Shown: positions 32,652 through 43,735 of the stretch, piece after piece
Layout of the letters: each line of letters begins with the position of its first letter
How positions within the stretch are numbered: the stretch's first letter is position 1
NCBI GenBank assembly: GCA_019044685.2
Contig: JAGTXX020000016.1
Location: 186,001 to 250,000 of the forward strand
Length of the DNA: 64,000 bases
Origin: Nannochloris sp. 'desiccata'
Lineage: Eukaryota > Chlorophyta > Trebouxiophyceae > Chlorellales > Chlorellaceae
Direction of reading: 5' to 3'
Position numbers and translations under genes: made by a program
Notes under the pieces: model-generated
What the model saw: only the letters and a program-made list of their open reading frames with translations
Database searches by the model: none
Told to the model about the DNA's origin: nothing

Positions 32652-33110
32652 AATACTCTCTGAAAAGTTTTGTGAATTTTAACGCTTACGAATTAACGAG
32701 CCAAAGGTTGGCATTTTAATCTGTTTAATAACGTTAGTATTTGTATAGATACGCTACTGTTTGATATAAAGCATGTATATTTAATACAACATCAAGCTCA
32801 AAGCATGATATACAGCTAGAAAAGGAGATAGAACTCTAGGAGTAGGAACTATTTTCTGCAGCCCAGAGCGCCAAAATGTTCTCCTGAAAATTTTGACTCA
32901 TTCAGCTTTTGTTTGCATTTGCTCAATCAAATTCCTCCCAAACTAATTTATCATAAACATGTTATAGGTAGAAACACGAATCATTAGCATAGAACAGTTG
33001 CATCCTGCGAATTATCTTGTTATAGATCTGTGCATTACAGATCTGTGTCAGAGATCCGTTTAAACCGTTGACACATATTGTCCTTAATATATGCACATTT
33101 AGCATTATAA
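32652..33110. other. Intergenic region between the pectin-lyase-fold paralogues
   Basis: 459 bp, AT-rich, no gene seen. It contains the 3' region of the first gene and the promoter of the second. Confidence 0.4.
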
Positions 33111-35401
33111 ATGGGCCACAATAAAGGGCTTACCGTTCTGCTAGCCCTTTCTGTAGCTAGTAAGCCACATAATTCAGGAATATTTAGTTCGCATCTTAGA
33201 TTGCCAGCAACACCTTGGAGCCTGATCACGCTGTTTTCCCTTTTTTTTGCAGTTATAGCAGCGAATGGACAGATATATTTCAATGAAGTACCTGTCCATA
33301 CAATTCCCAGTCCCATACAGACTGTTCCGACGGACCTGAAACAAACTCCTGCTCCAGAGGTTGTTGCTGACCCTCCCGTCTTGGTAGAAGACGCTGAACA
33401 GAAACCTATCAAGCAGACTGGTCCCACGAGCACACAGCCTGTGTGGGAACAAGGTCCTCTGTTCGCGCAACCACCGATTGAGGAGACTCCTGGGTATGTT
33501 TCCGTTTTTGCAGGGGAACCTGTTCCGGGACCAGCGCCTTTCCTTCCAGAAGAGCAGACTGTTATTATCCCAGCCGAGCCAGTAGCACTGATAACAATGG
33601 CTCCTACGGAATCTTTCATGCCTCATCCAGTAGTTGATCCAGGCCATTCTTTTGAAATACCTCCTGCACAAGCTCCTGTCAGCACGCTTATTCCCAATGT
33701 TGCCGCTCTCCCTGCTGACCCTCAACAACAACCTGCGGCCGTGACCAACACCATTTCTGAGGAGATTATCGTCGCTCCTGGCCTTGATTTCGTTTTAAAA
33801 GGTGGTCGTGGCGCTGATCCATGGCCTGTCCCTGATTGGAGCTGGGCAGGGTATGCTGGTGGCAACTACAAACCGGTTGCGCCTGAAAACCAGTTCAACG
33901 TGATGGACTTTGGAGCGAAACGCGATGGCAAAACTGACGACGCGCCCGCAATCCAAGCAGCTATTGATGCCGCAGGGTCTGCAGGAGGTGGTACTGTCTA
34001 TTTGCCTGCTGGAAGATACTTGATTGGAAATCAATTAACGGTTTCTAAGAGTAATGTTGTGCTGAGAGGGGCAGGGAAAAGTTTGACCATCTTATACTCT
34101 CCAAGACCTCTTTCAAAGGTTGTTAAGGACGGTAGACAAAGTAAGTATATGCATGGATACCTTATTTTTTAAATAGAAAACTGTCCCATTGGAGTAATTC
34201 TATTTTCTAACTTTCTTTCTCATTTTGTTTTGCAGGTATCAATTCTGTTGGCCAGTCTCGTTTCTCTTGGGCAGATGGATTTGTCCGGATCACTGGCAAG
34301 CCCTTATATTCCAGGAACGCCACTTTACTTGGTAAAGTAATCAATAGAAAATCGCGTGGATGGACTGCTTTAAATGTTAACACCCCAGAGAACTTTACAC
34401 CAGGCATGTGGGTTCGCTTGTACATGAGTGATACTTTAAATTTGCCTACCAGCGAAAGTTTGGCCTCTGCATTATACGCTAATAAAGTGGAAGATTCTGT
34501 CTGTGGTAAAAAATGCCTTAAAGGGTTACGTGGAGTGAAAGATATGATCCGCTGGGCTGTCAAAGTTAAATCAATCCAAGGAAATAGAGTGATTCTGGAG
34601 CGCCCCTTGCCAATGGATGTCAACCCCAATTGGAACGCTGAACTCCACGACCTGCCCGAAACGTACATGCCCCAAAACTGCGGAATTGAAGGTATCGGCA
34701 TAGAATTTGCTTTACACCGCATGAAACCGCATTTGAAAGAAGCTGGATTCAATGGCATTGCTGTTGAACATGCATTAAATGCTTGGGTGAAAGATGTAGC
34801 CATCGTAAATTCTGACAATGCTATTGTTGTACGCTACTCCAGCCACGTCACCATTGACGGTATTGAAATCTACGCAAATGGAGATAGGACTCTTAGTCGT
34901 GAATTTAAGACACAGGGTCATATTGGTATTGGACTGTACGAATCAGCAGATGTTGAAGTCACAAACTTCAATTTGAAATCGAAAATGTTACACGACACGA
35001 CTGTCCGTGGAACCATGTTATGTGTATTCCACAATGGACGTGGTATTGATTTGAATTTGGATTCTCATAGAGGTGCTCCCTTTGGTACTTTGTATTCTTC
35101 TATCGATCTTGGCAAGGGTTCAAGAGTGTTTACGAGTGGTGGGTCTGGCGTCATGGGTTTCCCGGCTGCTGCTTATACGACCTACTGGAACTTGAGGGCT
35201 GGCAGCGAACGGGGAAAGGTGATCGAAATTCCTAGTAAAACTGCATTGGGAGAGTGTACCTATGGTATTAAGCTGGCGTTCCAGGGTAAATTTGTTGGAA
35301 AAGGGTGCAAAACATACTATGTGAGTAGAAAAAGGAAGGCATATCCGGCTGATTTATTTGCTTCTCAGGTCTATAAACGCCTTTCTGGAATCCAATCTTA
35401 G
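33111..35401 (+). CDS. Secreted pectin-lyase-fold protein 2 with proline-rich N-terminal region
   Basis: Best model has three exons: 33111-33159, 33253-34140 and 34236-35401, 700 residues. The first intron (33160-33252, 93 nt, GTAAGC...TTTTTTTTGCAG) lies at the signal-peptide end in phase 1, exactly as in the upstream paralogue; splicing it yields a clean signal peptide (MGHNKGLTVLLALSVAIIA). Because its length is a multiple of three and it has no stop, retention would give a 731-residue protein. A ~160-residue Pro/Val/Glu-rich stretch precedes the beta-helix domain (VMDFGAKRDGKTDD, GGGTVYLPAGRYLI, VLRGAGK, LNLDSHRGAPFGTLY). Probably a wall polysaccharide-active protein; substrate unknown. 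Confidence 0.82.
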
Positions 35402-35760
35402 GCTCTACAACACAATGAAAGTATAGTTTGTATAACGATCACACCATGGCCTGAGTCTCTAGAAGTTTTCTGCCTTATACTTCAGAGAAAGCTGAAGAAT
35501 ATGTTGGGTAGCGGCCGACGGGTGAAGAAAAAAAATGGGTTTTTTCTTTGCTATTGGTCTTCTCCTTTTTGATTTGTTTTTTAAGCCCATTTTCATGACT
35601 TCCTTTGTATAAAATGACGTTCGATAATACTTACTTCTCGTTACAATACACTGAAAGATCAATCTATTATCTGTAAAAAAAAAACTATCGTTCATTTACC
35701 ACAGAAACAACGGTCATACTTTAAAAAATTTGCAAGTTTTTATTACTTTAGGGCTTTATT
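35402..35760. other. Convergent 3' region
   Basis: 359 bp between the stops of the second pectin-lyase-fold gene and ATAD3, A/T-homopolymer-rich; no gene. Confidence 0.4.
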
Positions 35761-37734
35761 CTAATCCTGAGGTCCAGCAACAAACACCTGTCGCTGTTTA
35801 TGTTCCCTTAACTTCAACTCCAGCACGCGTTTAAACATATCTCCCGTGAGCACAGGTTCATGAGATCCGTATACAGTAGCTTGCACTGACGCCATAAACT
35901 TTGCCAGCTCACGCCCCGAGAAGCCTTCTGTCGCCTCTGCTGCAGCCCAGAGCTCTTCCTCGCCAACACCACGGACCTGAATCTGATCCGCAGCAGATTT
36001 ACGACGTTTCAACCATGCAGAGATACGTTCTATCATTCCAGCCTGTGCTCCGGCACCAGCACCCCCTTCAGCGGTTCCTGCTTTGACCACATACTTGTCA
36101 AAATAAATATCAAGGATGCGTTTCCTTTCAGCACTTCCGGGCAAAGCAAACTCTAATGCTTCATCCATACGATCGATGACAGCAGGATCCAAATCAGCAG
36201 GTCTATTTGTAGCTAATACAACACAGAAATCTCGTGATTGATCTCCGGTCCTGAAAAGCATAGCGTTCAAAGCGCCGCGAAGACCTTCACTCATATTTCC
36301 ACTGCGACGACCTAAAAAGGCATCTGCCTCGTCGATAAACAATAGCAGACCTTTACGGGACCTTTCAGCCCAGTCAAAGGTATCGTGCAACTGAGTTACA
36401 GCTCCACCGCCAAGTGGCGCCACATCACCTCCGCTCAGGATTGCATAGTCAAGTCCTGAAGTACGAGCCAATCGCTTCGCAGCCATGGTTTTACCTGTAC
36501 CTGGAGGTCCATAGAAGAGCATGTGTCTGAATGGAGCACCATGGCGTTTTGTATTCGCAGTCACAGCAGCCAAAGCACGCACATGATCTTGTAATTCATG
36601 TTGAAGTACAACGTCACTGAAGTCCTTTCGTACTTCTTCAGAAGATTTCTCTTTAGGAGCCGATCCGCGGCCTACTAGCGGTTTTCTGCTAGTTTCGCGG
36701 ACCAATTTAGGGGTGCCAAACCACCGTTCAAAGGCTTTTCCAGCTACACCGGTACCTTCTCGAGCAGAGTAGACGCCTAGAGCCAGTAGAGAAACACCTC
36801 CAACAGCCGAAATAAGTTTATTCTGGTCGGTTAAAAGGTCTTTTGCTGCAGAACCCAGGTTGGAGAATGTTGTATTGATAGCTTCTACAACACGTTTACG
36901 ATCTTCTTCGAGTTTTAAAGACAACTCTCTGCGGTAGATATCTTCATTAGCCCTCCTCTCGGCTGTTCGCCCCTCTGCTTCTGCTAGAGCTCGTTCTCTT
37001 TGTACTGTCTTTTCCAAATCTGCTTTATATTTCTCAGTTGCACGGCGTTCAGCTTCGACTTGTGCTGCAATTGCTGCCCTCTGTTCTTCTTGACGGCGAG
37101 AGCTTTCTTCTTGTAATCGAACTAGCTCCACATTTCTGACCCGCTGCTTTTCATGTTCAGCCTCGGCACGTTTTCTAGCCAGCTCGTCATTATATTGTGC
37201 CAATTGAGCTTTAGCTTGGGAGTCTTGTTGCATCGCTTTACGTTGTTCTTCCCATCTGACACGTTCGTGCTCTATTGCCGCCTTCTCACCCATGGCTTTT
37301 GCCTCGGCCTCTTTTAATTTCAATTCTTGCTGCTTGGTGACTTCCTGAGCTTTGATTTGTTCAAAGACCCGTTTGGCAAAGGGAGAGCTCTGGATCTCAC
37401 GAAGAGCCTGTGGAAGAATAAACAAAAAAAAATTAACTAGTCAGGCAACAGTAGTAAATAGTAGACGGAGAGGCATGACATGTGATTGATGGTGCTTGGG
37501 CGCAAGAAATAAACACAAAAACATCCATCGCCGGTGACAATCCTTGAGATGGTTGAATTTTGCATCGGATCAACTGCTCAGAGCTCCAAGAATAGATTTT
37601 GAACGCACCTTGGCTCCTCTTTCAAGTGCCTCAGGATCAAAATATTTATCCTGTTCAGCACAGTGTGCTGCGCCGGTTGCAGCCACACCCGTGGCCATAC
37701 CAGCCATATACTTCCCCAACTGGCGAAGCGCCAT
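35761..37734 (-). CDS. ATAD3: ATAD3-like mitochondrial AAA+ ATPase
   Basis: Two exons: 37609-37734 (42 residues, ending FDPEALERGAK) and 35761-37407, with a 201-nt GT-AG intron; 590 residues. ATAD3 spans the mitochondrial inner membrane and supports nucleoid organisation and cristae. Order: short N-terminus, a long Glu/Arg/Lys coiled coil, a hydrophobic segment (VGGVSLLALGVYSA), then the AAA+ module with Walker A GPPGTGKT (Lys348), Walker B LLLFIDEADAF, and sensor/arginine-finger region VLATNRPADLDPAVIDRMDE. The order and length match the family. Head to head with an unidentified gene. Confidence 0.93.
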
Positions 37735-38157
37735 CGCACCCAATTCTAAATCAAGTGATGAAAATAAGATGAAATCGAATCAGATATAAGATTTGATGAT
37801 ATGAATGGCGCTGGCTCGCTGTCCAGGCCTTAAAAGTGCTCTTTATTATTTCAATGTAAAGATACAGTTGTAGATCCATGCATTTGTATGATGGGTGTTT
37901 GCCTGAGGGCAGAGCCTGGGCGCCAAAAGCACCGCCATTTCTTGCTCGGTTTTCTTCTTATAGGCGTCATCCTGGAATACAGACTGTATATTAACACATC
38001 CCGAGACTACACTAGTACCTACTGTGGCGCGCAGCGTCTAGCTGTTTGATATAATGGCTGATACGTCTGTGCAGTTTCAATTTTAAAAACCAAGTTCGTC
38101 TTGACCATTTTCTGAACAACTTTCCCGCTAGGGCCCATTTAATTTGAACAAATACTC
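37735..38157. promoter_or_regulatory. Shared promoter region of ATAD3 and the 38158 gene
   Basis: 423 bp between divergent start codons, no clear TATA box and no coding frame with support. Confidence 0.4.
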
Positions 38158-39144
38158 ATGTTCACAGCACAGTTTGCGGAACATATCTTGAATAAGCTTG
38201 CAGCGCACAAGAGATTGGTGCAAGTGAGCTTATCGGCACTTGTTGTTGGAGACACCTTTCGTAGCTGCTACACCATCTCGCAGTTGGCTAAAGACCGATT
38301 TAAGGTGAGCTTAATTGATACTTTCATTACTTTCGGGAGCCTTAGCTGCCTATCGTTCCTTCCAGGGAAGCTCAATTTTTGAAATAATCTTATGATGCAG
38401 GAAATTGAACAAGAGGAGCATGCAGAGAGGGTAGCTACCACTGCAGCATTGTTTAGACAAGTAGCTACACGGTGCCAAGCATCAGATGGTACCGATTTCT
38501 GGCCTACTGCCATCTCCCAGGCAGCAGGAGTCCTGCCCGCCAATTCTTCCACCGCCTCCACATCGACCCCACAACAACCTCCTATTAAATATAATATACT
38601 TGAAGAGCTCCTTCGCCCTAGTACTACCACCAGTACCACCGCCTTTGAACACATACCGACCATTGAAGAATTCGAACACCATCACTCCATTGAAGACCTT
38701 TCAGAAAATCAAGACTACTCCCAACCAACCCCCGCCGCCGCATCCACCACCGCTCTGGCAACTGCCGCTGCTTCCTCTCCAGCTCCCCCTCCAGTAATTT
38801 ATATCACCTGGGACGATGTATGGAGCCATTTACTTCATACAATCCAACAAACAGTCCAATTTGTGGCTGCTACAGTAGAAGAACGAAGCGGAGAGTCTCC
38901 ATTGATTTGTGCAGGACGGGAGCAACAACGATGGGTGGTGGAGGTCGCTCTGGACTCTGTTGATACCACCCGAGAGTGGTGCAGAGGTGTCATGCTGTGG
39001 CCACAAATAGAATTTCAGCGTCTCTCTGCATTACGGTACCGGGTCGATTGGCATGGGGTCACATTCCCTCTTTGTTCCTCTTCAAAATTTTCTAAGAAAA
39101 ATCAATCGCATCTCCAGACGGTAAATCTTACCCACGTTTCTTAA
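38158..39144 (+). CDS. Unidentified protein, two exons
   Basis: Exons 38158-38304 (49 residues) and 38401-39144 join in phase 0 across a 96-nt GT-AG intron to give 296 residues. The N-terminus (MFTAQFAEHILNKLAAHKRL) is amphipathic and basic and could be an organelle-targeting helix; residues 21-35 are moderately hydrophobic. The middle is Ser/Thr/Pro-rich low complexity, and the C-terminal ~110 residues (ITWDDVWSHLLHTIQQ..., VDTTREWCRG, RYRVDWHGV) look folded. I do not recognise a family. Divergent from ATAD3; convergent with the RBR ligase. Confidence 0.6.
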
Positions 39145-39483
39145 GCCCTTTTTCAAAAAATAAAAAAATATAACTATTATACCACGAGGTTTTTTTAATT
39201 TAAATTGAATTCTTCTTTGTTTGATGCCTATTTCACTCCCGTACATCGACACCAGTAAAATTGTACCTTTCTCCTTTCTTATTTCATTGTCTGTTTGTCT
39301 TTTACCTCCTTGCTGTGCCACTGTCTTCTGTTTTCTTTTTCTGCCGCCTATTTTTGTCCATTTTATATTTTTCGTTCGTTTGTACCACGCATTTATCCGC
39401 CGAAAAATTGATTAAATTTGTACTATTATTAACAGTGATGAAAGAAAGACCTTTAAAAGAAAGACCCATTCTAAAAAAAAAAT
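39145..39483. other. Convergent 3' region
   Basis: 339 bp of T- and A-rich sequence between two convergent genes; small overlapping frames lack support. Confidence 0.4.
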
Positions 39484-41448
39484 CTACGAATGCTGAGGAC
39501 ACCCCTTGGGCCCAAAATGCATCCCGCCACCTCGTCTCTGCAGCACCGTTCTACATACAGCACAGAAATGACGTGTACAACTCCAACAATGAAGATGATT
39601 ATTTCTAGCAAAGCGATAATTAGGCTGACCGCAGCTGGGGCAATTACTCAATGGCAACGGAGCGACTCTAGCACCACCACCACCACCACCTCTATTCCTT
39701 CCACGTCTATTAATATTCTCATTATTCCCACCAAAATCGTCATTTTCATGACCTTCATTACCCCCAAATTCTAGTAAATAATCGTTTCGAAACGCAGCAG
39801 CCGCGTGTCCTCCAGCTTCATCCCGCCACCGTTGCTCCCATCTCAAAATTTCCGCTTCATCAAAAAGAACACACTCACCCACTCCTGCTTTATAGTGATC
39901 ATATCCTGAGATTTGCTTACCGCATTTATAACAAAAGAATGCATTGCAGTTACCACACACCATTTTATTGCACCCCTCTGAACGTTGAATAGCCATGCCG
40001 CAAGCAGGGCAAGGTTTTGTACTTTTTTCTATCGTAGCCAACGACATCATTTCATGCTCTTTCTTGCGTAATTCAGCGACCGCAGCAGATCCACCACCTT
40101 CAGCTTTACGTCTCAGCATCGCTAATCGAGTCTCTACGCTGACACATTGCACGCCAGGATGTCGGCCTTCGTTGCACAAAGTGCAAAATACAAAGAAACA
40201 CTTTGGGCAATCAGCACAGTTGTCAGAAAGGTCCTCTAAACTGAGTGTACCACACCGGGGACAGTAGGCAGCGTCTGACATTTGATCTAGCGCTCGTTGG
40301 AGTGTTAGCGTTTCCCACCGATCGAATGTTTCAGGTTCTAGGATCTGACGAAGTGTATGTGCTGCCAACGGTTCATTGCACCCCGGTTGTGGGCATTTCA
40401 AAGCATCTAGTGTCCCTTCCCGGATGTGTATATTGGATTGCTCGAGTATACAACTCGTGCAAAAGACATGCCGGCAATCTAATCGTAAAAATTGAGTCCC
40501 TCGTTGATCTTCATAACAGATAGAGCATGTGTGTATGTCTTGACGGAAAAGCTGCGATTCACGTGCTGCAGAGTATTGGAGAAGAGCAATTAATCGACCT
40601 TCAATGCATTCTTCTTCTAAAAAACGCGTAGAACTATCTTTAATTTCATCGTTGTCACCATCATCACTTCCGCCATCGATATGGGCATCATCACCATTGC
40701 TTGCTGGTTCTAATATGAGATAATTACCACAAGTACGACGACCACGATAACCAGGTATCTGTTCTTTATTAACCTTCACTAAATACTGCATTAATGCATT
40801 TTGTAACCAATCTGCCCATGTCCAAAGTACTGGCATAGACAGATCCCATAATTTTAAAAGTTCATTTTCTATTTCTGTTGCTTGCCGACGAGAGAGCCAC
40901 ATTGCTGCGATTGAGAACTCAGGTGGTGTAGAAGAAGGGTATGTTGGAGGTAATTCTAAGGAAAGAATGACTGGAGAGAGATATTTAATAAGATGAGTTG
41001 CTGGTGGTGGTTTGATGGCTTCAAATTTTTCATCTTCTGCTTCATTTACTATAATTTCACCGCCGCGGCCTCCTTGGCCTCCGTCCCTGGGAAGGATTGC
41101 AAATTGCCATGCACCTCCGCTGCCTTGATTTTCTTCAAGGGATATCTCTGAAGAAGGAGAGCTATGCGGTGGGTCTATATGAACAGAAATTTGGCAAAAG
41201 ATGGTCCATGGCGTGCTTGGAGGATCGGCTAGTGCGCCTAGTGACTCTGCATTCCAAAAGCAGCCGTCACCAGATGTGACCCCGCTGCCCTCACTTGTAA
41301 CCTCGGCAGCAGTTGGTGGAGACTTATCACTGATAAGGCCTTTAATTGCCGTTATTCTGAAATCTTGTTCAAATATAGATTCTAAAGCCTGGATTTCATC
41401 TACCTGGGCTTGCCAGTTTTCTAAATACTCGTTCGTAGCAGTCGCCAT
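39484..41448 (-). CDS. RWD/RBR E3 ubiquitin ligase (RNF14-like)
   Basis: Single exon, 654 residues. N-terminal RWD domain (QVDEIQALESIFEQDF start) is followed by a RING1-IBR-RING2 triad: RING1 from Cys308 (TCSICYEDQ...CRHVFCTSC), IBR (YCPRCGT...CPKCFFVFC), and RING2 (PCPACGMAIQRSEGCNKMVC), where Cys493 is the predicted catalytic thioester cysteine. An extra C-terminal Cys/His cluster (NCPSCGQPNY...CAVCRTVL) is as in RNF14/ARA54. RBR ligases accept ubiquitin from an E2 before transferring it. A 20-residue acidic insert (HIDGGSDDGDNDE region) lies before RING1. Only 39 bp separate it from DPM2 upstream. Confidence 0.9.
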   Translation of the reverse strand: MATATNEYLENWQAQVDEIQALESIFEQDFRITAIKGLISDKSPPTAAEVTSEGSGVTSGDGCFWNAESLGALADPPSTPWTIFCQISVHIDPPHSSPSSEISLEENQGSGGAWQFAILPRDGGQGGRGGEIIVNEAEDEKFEAIKPPPATHLIKYLSPVILSLELPPTYPSSTPPEFSIAAMWLSRRQATEIENELLKLWDLSMPVLWTWADWLQNALMQYLVKVNKEQIPGYRGRRTCGNYLILEPASNGDDAHIDGGSDDGDNDEIKDSSTRFLEEECIEGRLIALLQYSAARESQLFRQDIHTCSICYEDQRGTQFLRLDCRHVFCTSCILEQSNIHIREGTLDALKCPQPGCNEPLAAHTLRQILEPETFDRWETLTLQRALDQMSDAAYCPRCGTLSLEDLSDNCADCPKCFFVFCTLCNEGRHPGVQCVSVETRLAMLRRKAEGGGSAAVAELRKKEHEMMSLATIEKSTKPCPACGMAIQRSEGCNKMVCGNCNAFFCYKCGKQISGYDHYKAGVGECVLFDEAEILRWEQRWRDEAGGHAAAAFRNDYLLEFGGNEGHENDDFGGNNENINRRGRNRGGGGGGARVAPLPLSNCPSCGQPNYRFARNNHLHCWSCTRHFCAVCRTVLQRRGGGMHFGPKGCPQHS

Positions 41449-41487
41449 TATGGTTCGTCGTGGGCAATTGGCAACGGGCGGGGATAC

Positions 41488-41848
41488 CTAACTTGCTTTG
41501 GCCTTTGTTTGACGAAGCTTGGCCAGCTCTCCAGAGACTAAAAACGCACCAAGCGTAGCTAAAGTGACACCGATGAGGACTATGCCGCTAAAGAGAGGAA
41601 TAGCAAGGGCATAGTATGTATCTGGGAAGAGTTTTAAAATATATGTTTGATCAGAATCAATGAAGGGCTGCATCGGAGGGAAAATTTGGAAGGATTTTAG
41701 CGTATAGATAGTAAATACGAGGATATTATCAACTCATTGACGCATATTTTAGCTGGAAACTTACAGTGCCGAGGACCCAAATTGTGTAATAAATGTAAGA
41801 GATGCTCACAATCGTAAGCAAAAGTCGTCCTCTGGTGGCTACCTCCAT
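41488..41848 (-). CDS. DPM2: Dolichol-phosphate mannose synthase regulatory subunit DPM2
   Basis: Two small exons, 41765-41848 (28 residues) and 41488-41667 (59 residues), with a 97-nt GT-AG intron in phase 0; 87 residues, as in human DPM2 (84). Two membrane helices flank the family signature: IYYTIWVL, then PFIDSDQ across the splice junction, then YYALAIPLFSGIVL. DPM2 stabilises the catalytic DPM1 in the ER membrane and also associates with GPI-GlcNAc transferase. Splicing is supported because the human protein reads continuously through the junction (WVxLLPFIDS). Confidence 0.88.
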
Positions 41849-42097
41849 CCCATTTTCCTCTAGTAAATATCAAAACTTTGAAATTATGCTGGCTGGGTCT
41901 AAAATCCCGCTCTGTTGGCAAAACTTCACAGTCCAGAACTTTTCTTCTGTCCACCGCCCGCCCTATCTATGGTCTACTACCTCAGAGCCCGTGCTTTTTC
42001 TGAATTTCTGAGAAATTTTGCAAACAGTTCCTCCACAGAAGACTTGAATGGTTCTTCAACTTTCAACAATGCCAAACAAATCAATTCTTACACGATG

Positions 42098-43257
42098 CTA
42101 CATAATGTGCCGAAAGATTTTTTTTTTTCCTTCTTCTCGAGCCTCTTTATTCATTTCTTCCGTTTCTCCTTTCTGCCCGACCTCCTCCTCCTCTTCTCCA
42201 TCTTCCCACCCTTCTAGTAAGCACCTTGCCAGCTGTTCACACAGATCGTGCATACATTCTAACTGTACATCTTTGGAAACTTTGCTAAACGGTGGGACAT
42301 GGACAAACAATGAAAACATGTGTTTTCTTTTTGCTGCTTCCTCTAGCGAGATGAAATAACAATAATTGCATACGTACCGCCCGGCATCTTGTGACACTAC
42401 GACGCCGTAATTACTCAAAGAACCTGCAAAAGAAACACGTTAGTGGGGGAGAAGTACAAACTAAGGAAAATTACGAAGTAATAGATAAGAAAGAAACTTA
42501 AAAGACAGGTTTTAATTTATAAAAAAAAAAAGGATTGTTGATTAGGTAGACTTATAACATATTCTATTCAAGGTACCTGCTAATTTCCTGACAGGAAGCT
42601 TTGTTCTCCTAACAAATCCACAGTCTTCTTGCCCGTCAATAGCTACACCATCAGGTTGCCACCCTGTTTGATCAGGTATTCTAAACTTTGCCTCGATGGA
42701 CGCTCGACTTTCTAATTTAATATTTGAAGATTTTTCATCAACCCCCAAGTGCACCTGCATTAAGTATTTCACAGAGGGAAAGGATGAATACTAATAATAT
42801 AATAGCATGGTGTATCTATTGCATCGTTTAGAGGGCAGTCGAAAGAGAGATGGAAAACAAATGGTGCTTCTCTAGCTTACCACAAGTATTGGCGCCTGGC
42901 CAGCATCCTCTAGTTTTTCTAGAGAAGGGTAGAGTTCTTGTTTGATCCATTCTTGTACAGAAAAAGCAGATACTTCGAGGCATTTTGTGCCTATGATTCT
43001 AGCTTGAGGGCTGTCGGCTTCTGCAGGGAAAGAAAAAGGGATGCAGACAGGAGCGGTGAGTGGCCGGGAAATATATTTATTATTAAAAATTAGTCTGAAT
43101 GAAGCTCAAGACTGAAACCCCGTTTTGAGGTAAATATATGTATAGTACCTTGCTGCTGCTGCTGAACGTGTTTAATCAGCTCCTGAATAAGTTCTTCAGT
43201 AGGATTACTTGCAATCGTTCCGAAACAGGAAAAGCCTGTCAGATAGATTCTGGCCAT
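42098..43257 (-). CDS. Pyroglutamyl-peptidase I (peptidase C15)
   Basis: Four exons: 43149-43257, 42881-43020, 42577-42754 and 42098-42423; all junctions are GT-AG and the frame closes at 250 residues. The enzyme removes N-terminal pyroglutamate. Seen: the N-terminal strand IYLTGFSCFGTIASNPTEE (cf. VTGFxPFG..NPS), HLGVDEKS, the nucleophile region SQDAGRYVCNYCYF (catalytic Cys in YVCN) and FVHVPPF containing the catalytic His. After the domain comes a ~40-residue Glu/Lys-rich tail not usual for the family. Exon 1 ends in a short polyglutamine run. Confidence 0.9.
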
Positions 43258-43735
43258 TTTTAGTAGCTGCTATAAATTGCTTAAAATATAGAATATCTAA
43301 ATAAATCATTATATTGACAAATAGCCGCCTGAGACAGCTTGGAATGTGTAGTCCACAGTGCGATGCTAGGTTCGTGCCGACGCTGAAAATTATGTCGTAC
43401 AAGTAAAAGAGTATCGGGGAGATGGCATTGCTTTCAGAACCATGTGGCATTACGTATTCTCTTGAGCCTGCAAGTAGCACGCATTCGACCCAGAGAGACA
43501 AGGAATTAATCCTCATTTTACTGCGGGAGAGTTCTGCCGCGGCGGTTGGCAACAGAAGATGAATTTAAAACTTGCAGCCCACTTACAAAATTCATCACTT
43601 CATTAACTAATTCGTTTATTCTTTAATTCTCTGTATATTAGAAGAAAGCTATATTCATGATAAATACACAAGAAGAGGGAAACACGCTTGCATTAATATA
43701 ATAATTGATTTGCGTTCTTTTCCGACCGAAACAAG
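43258..43735. other. Shared upstream region of pyroglutamyl peptidase and the GIY-YIG gene
   Basis: 478 bp between divergent starts. A minus-strand frame (43205-43552) overlaps the peptidase start in another frame and has no support. No TATA box is obvious. Confidence 0.35.

Noticed and set aside
33035..33731. Minus-strand frames of 194 and 185 codons
   Set aside because: They are antisense to the Pro-rich extension of the second pectin-lyase-fold gene and lack any protein signature.
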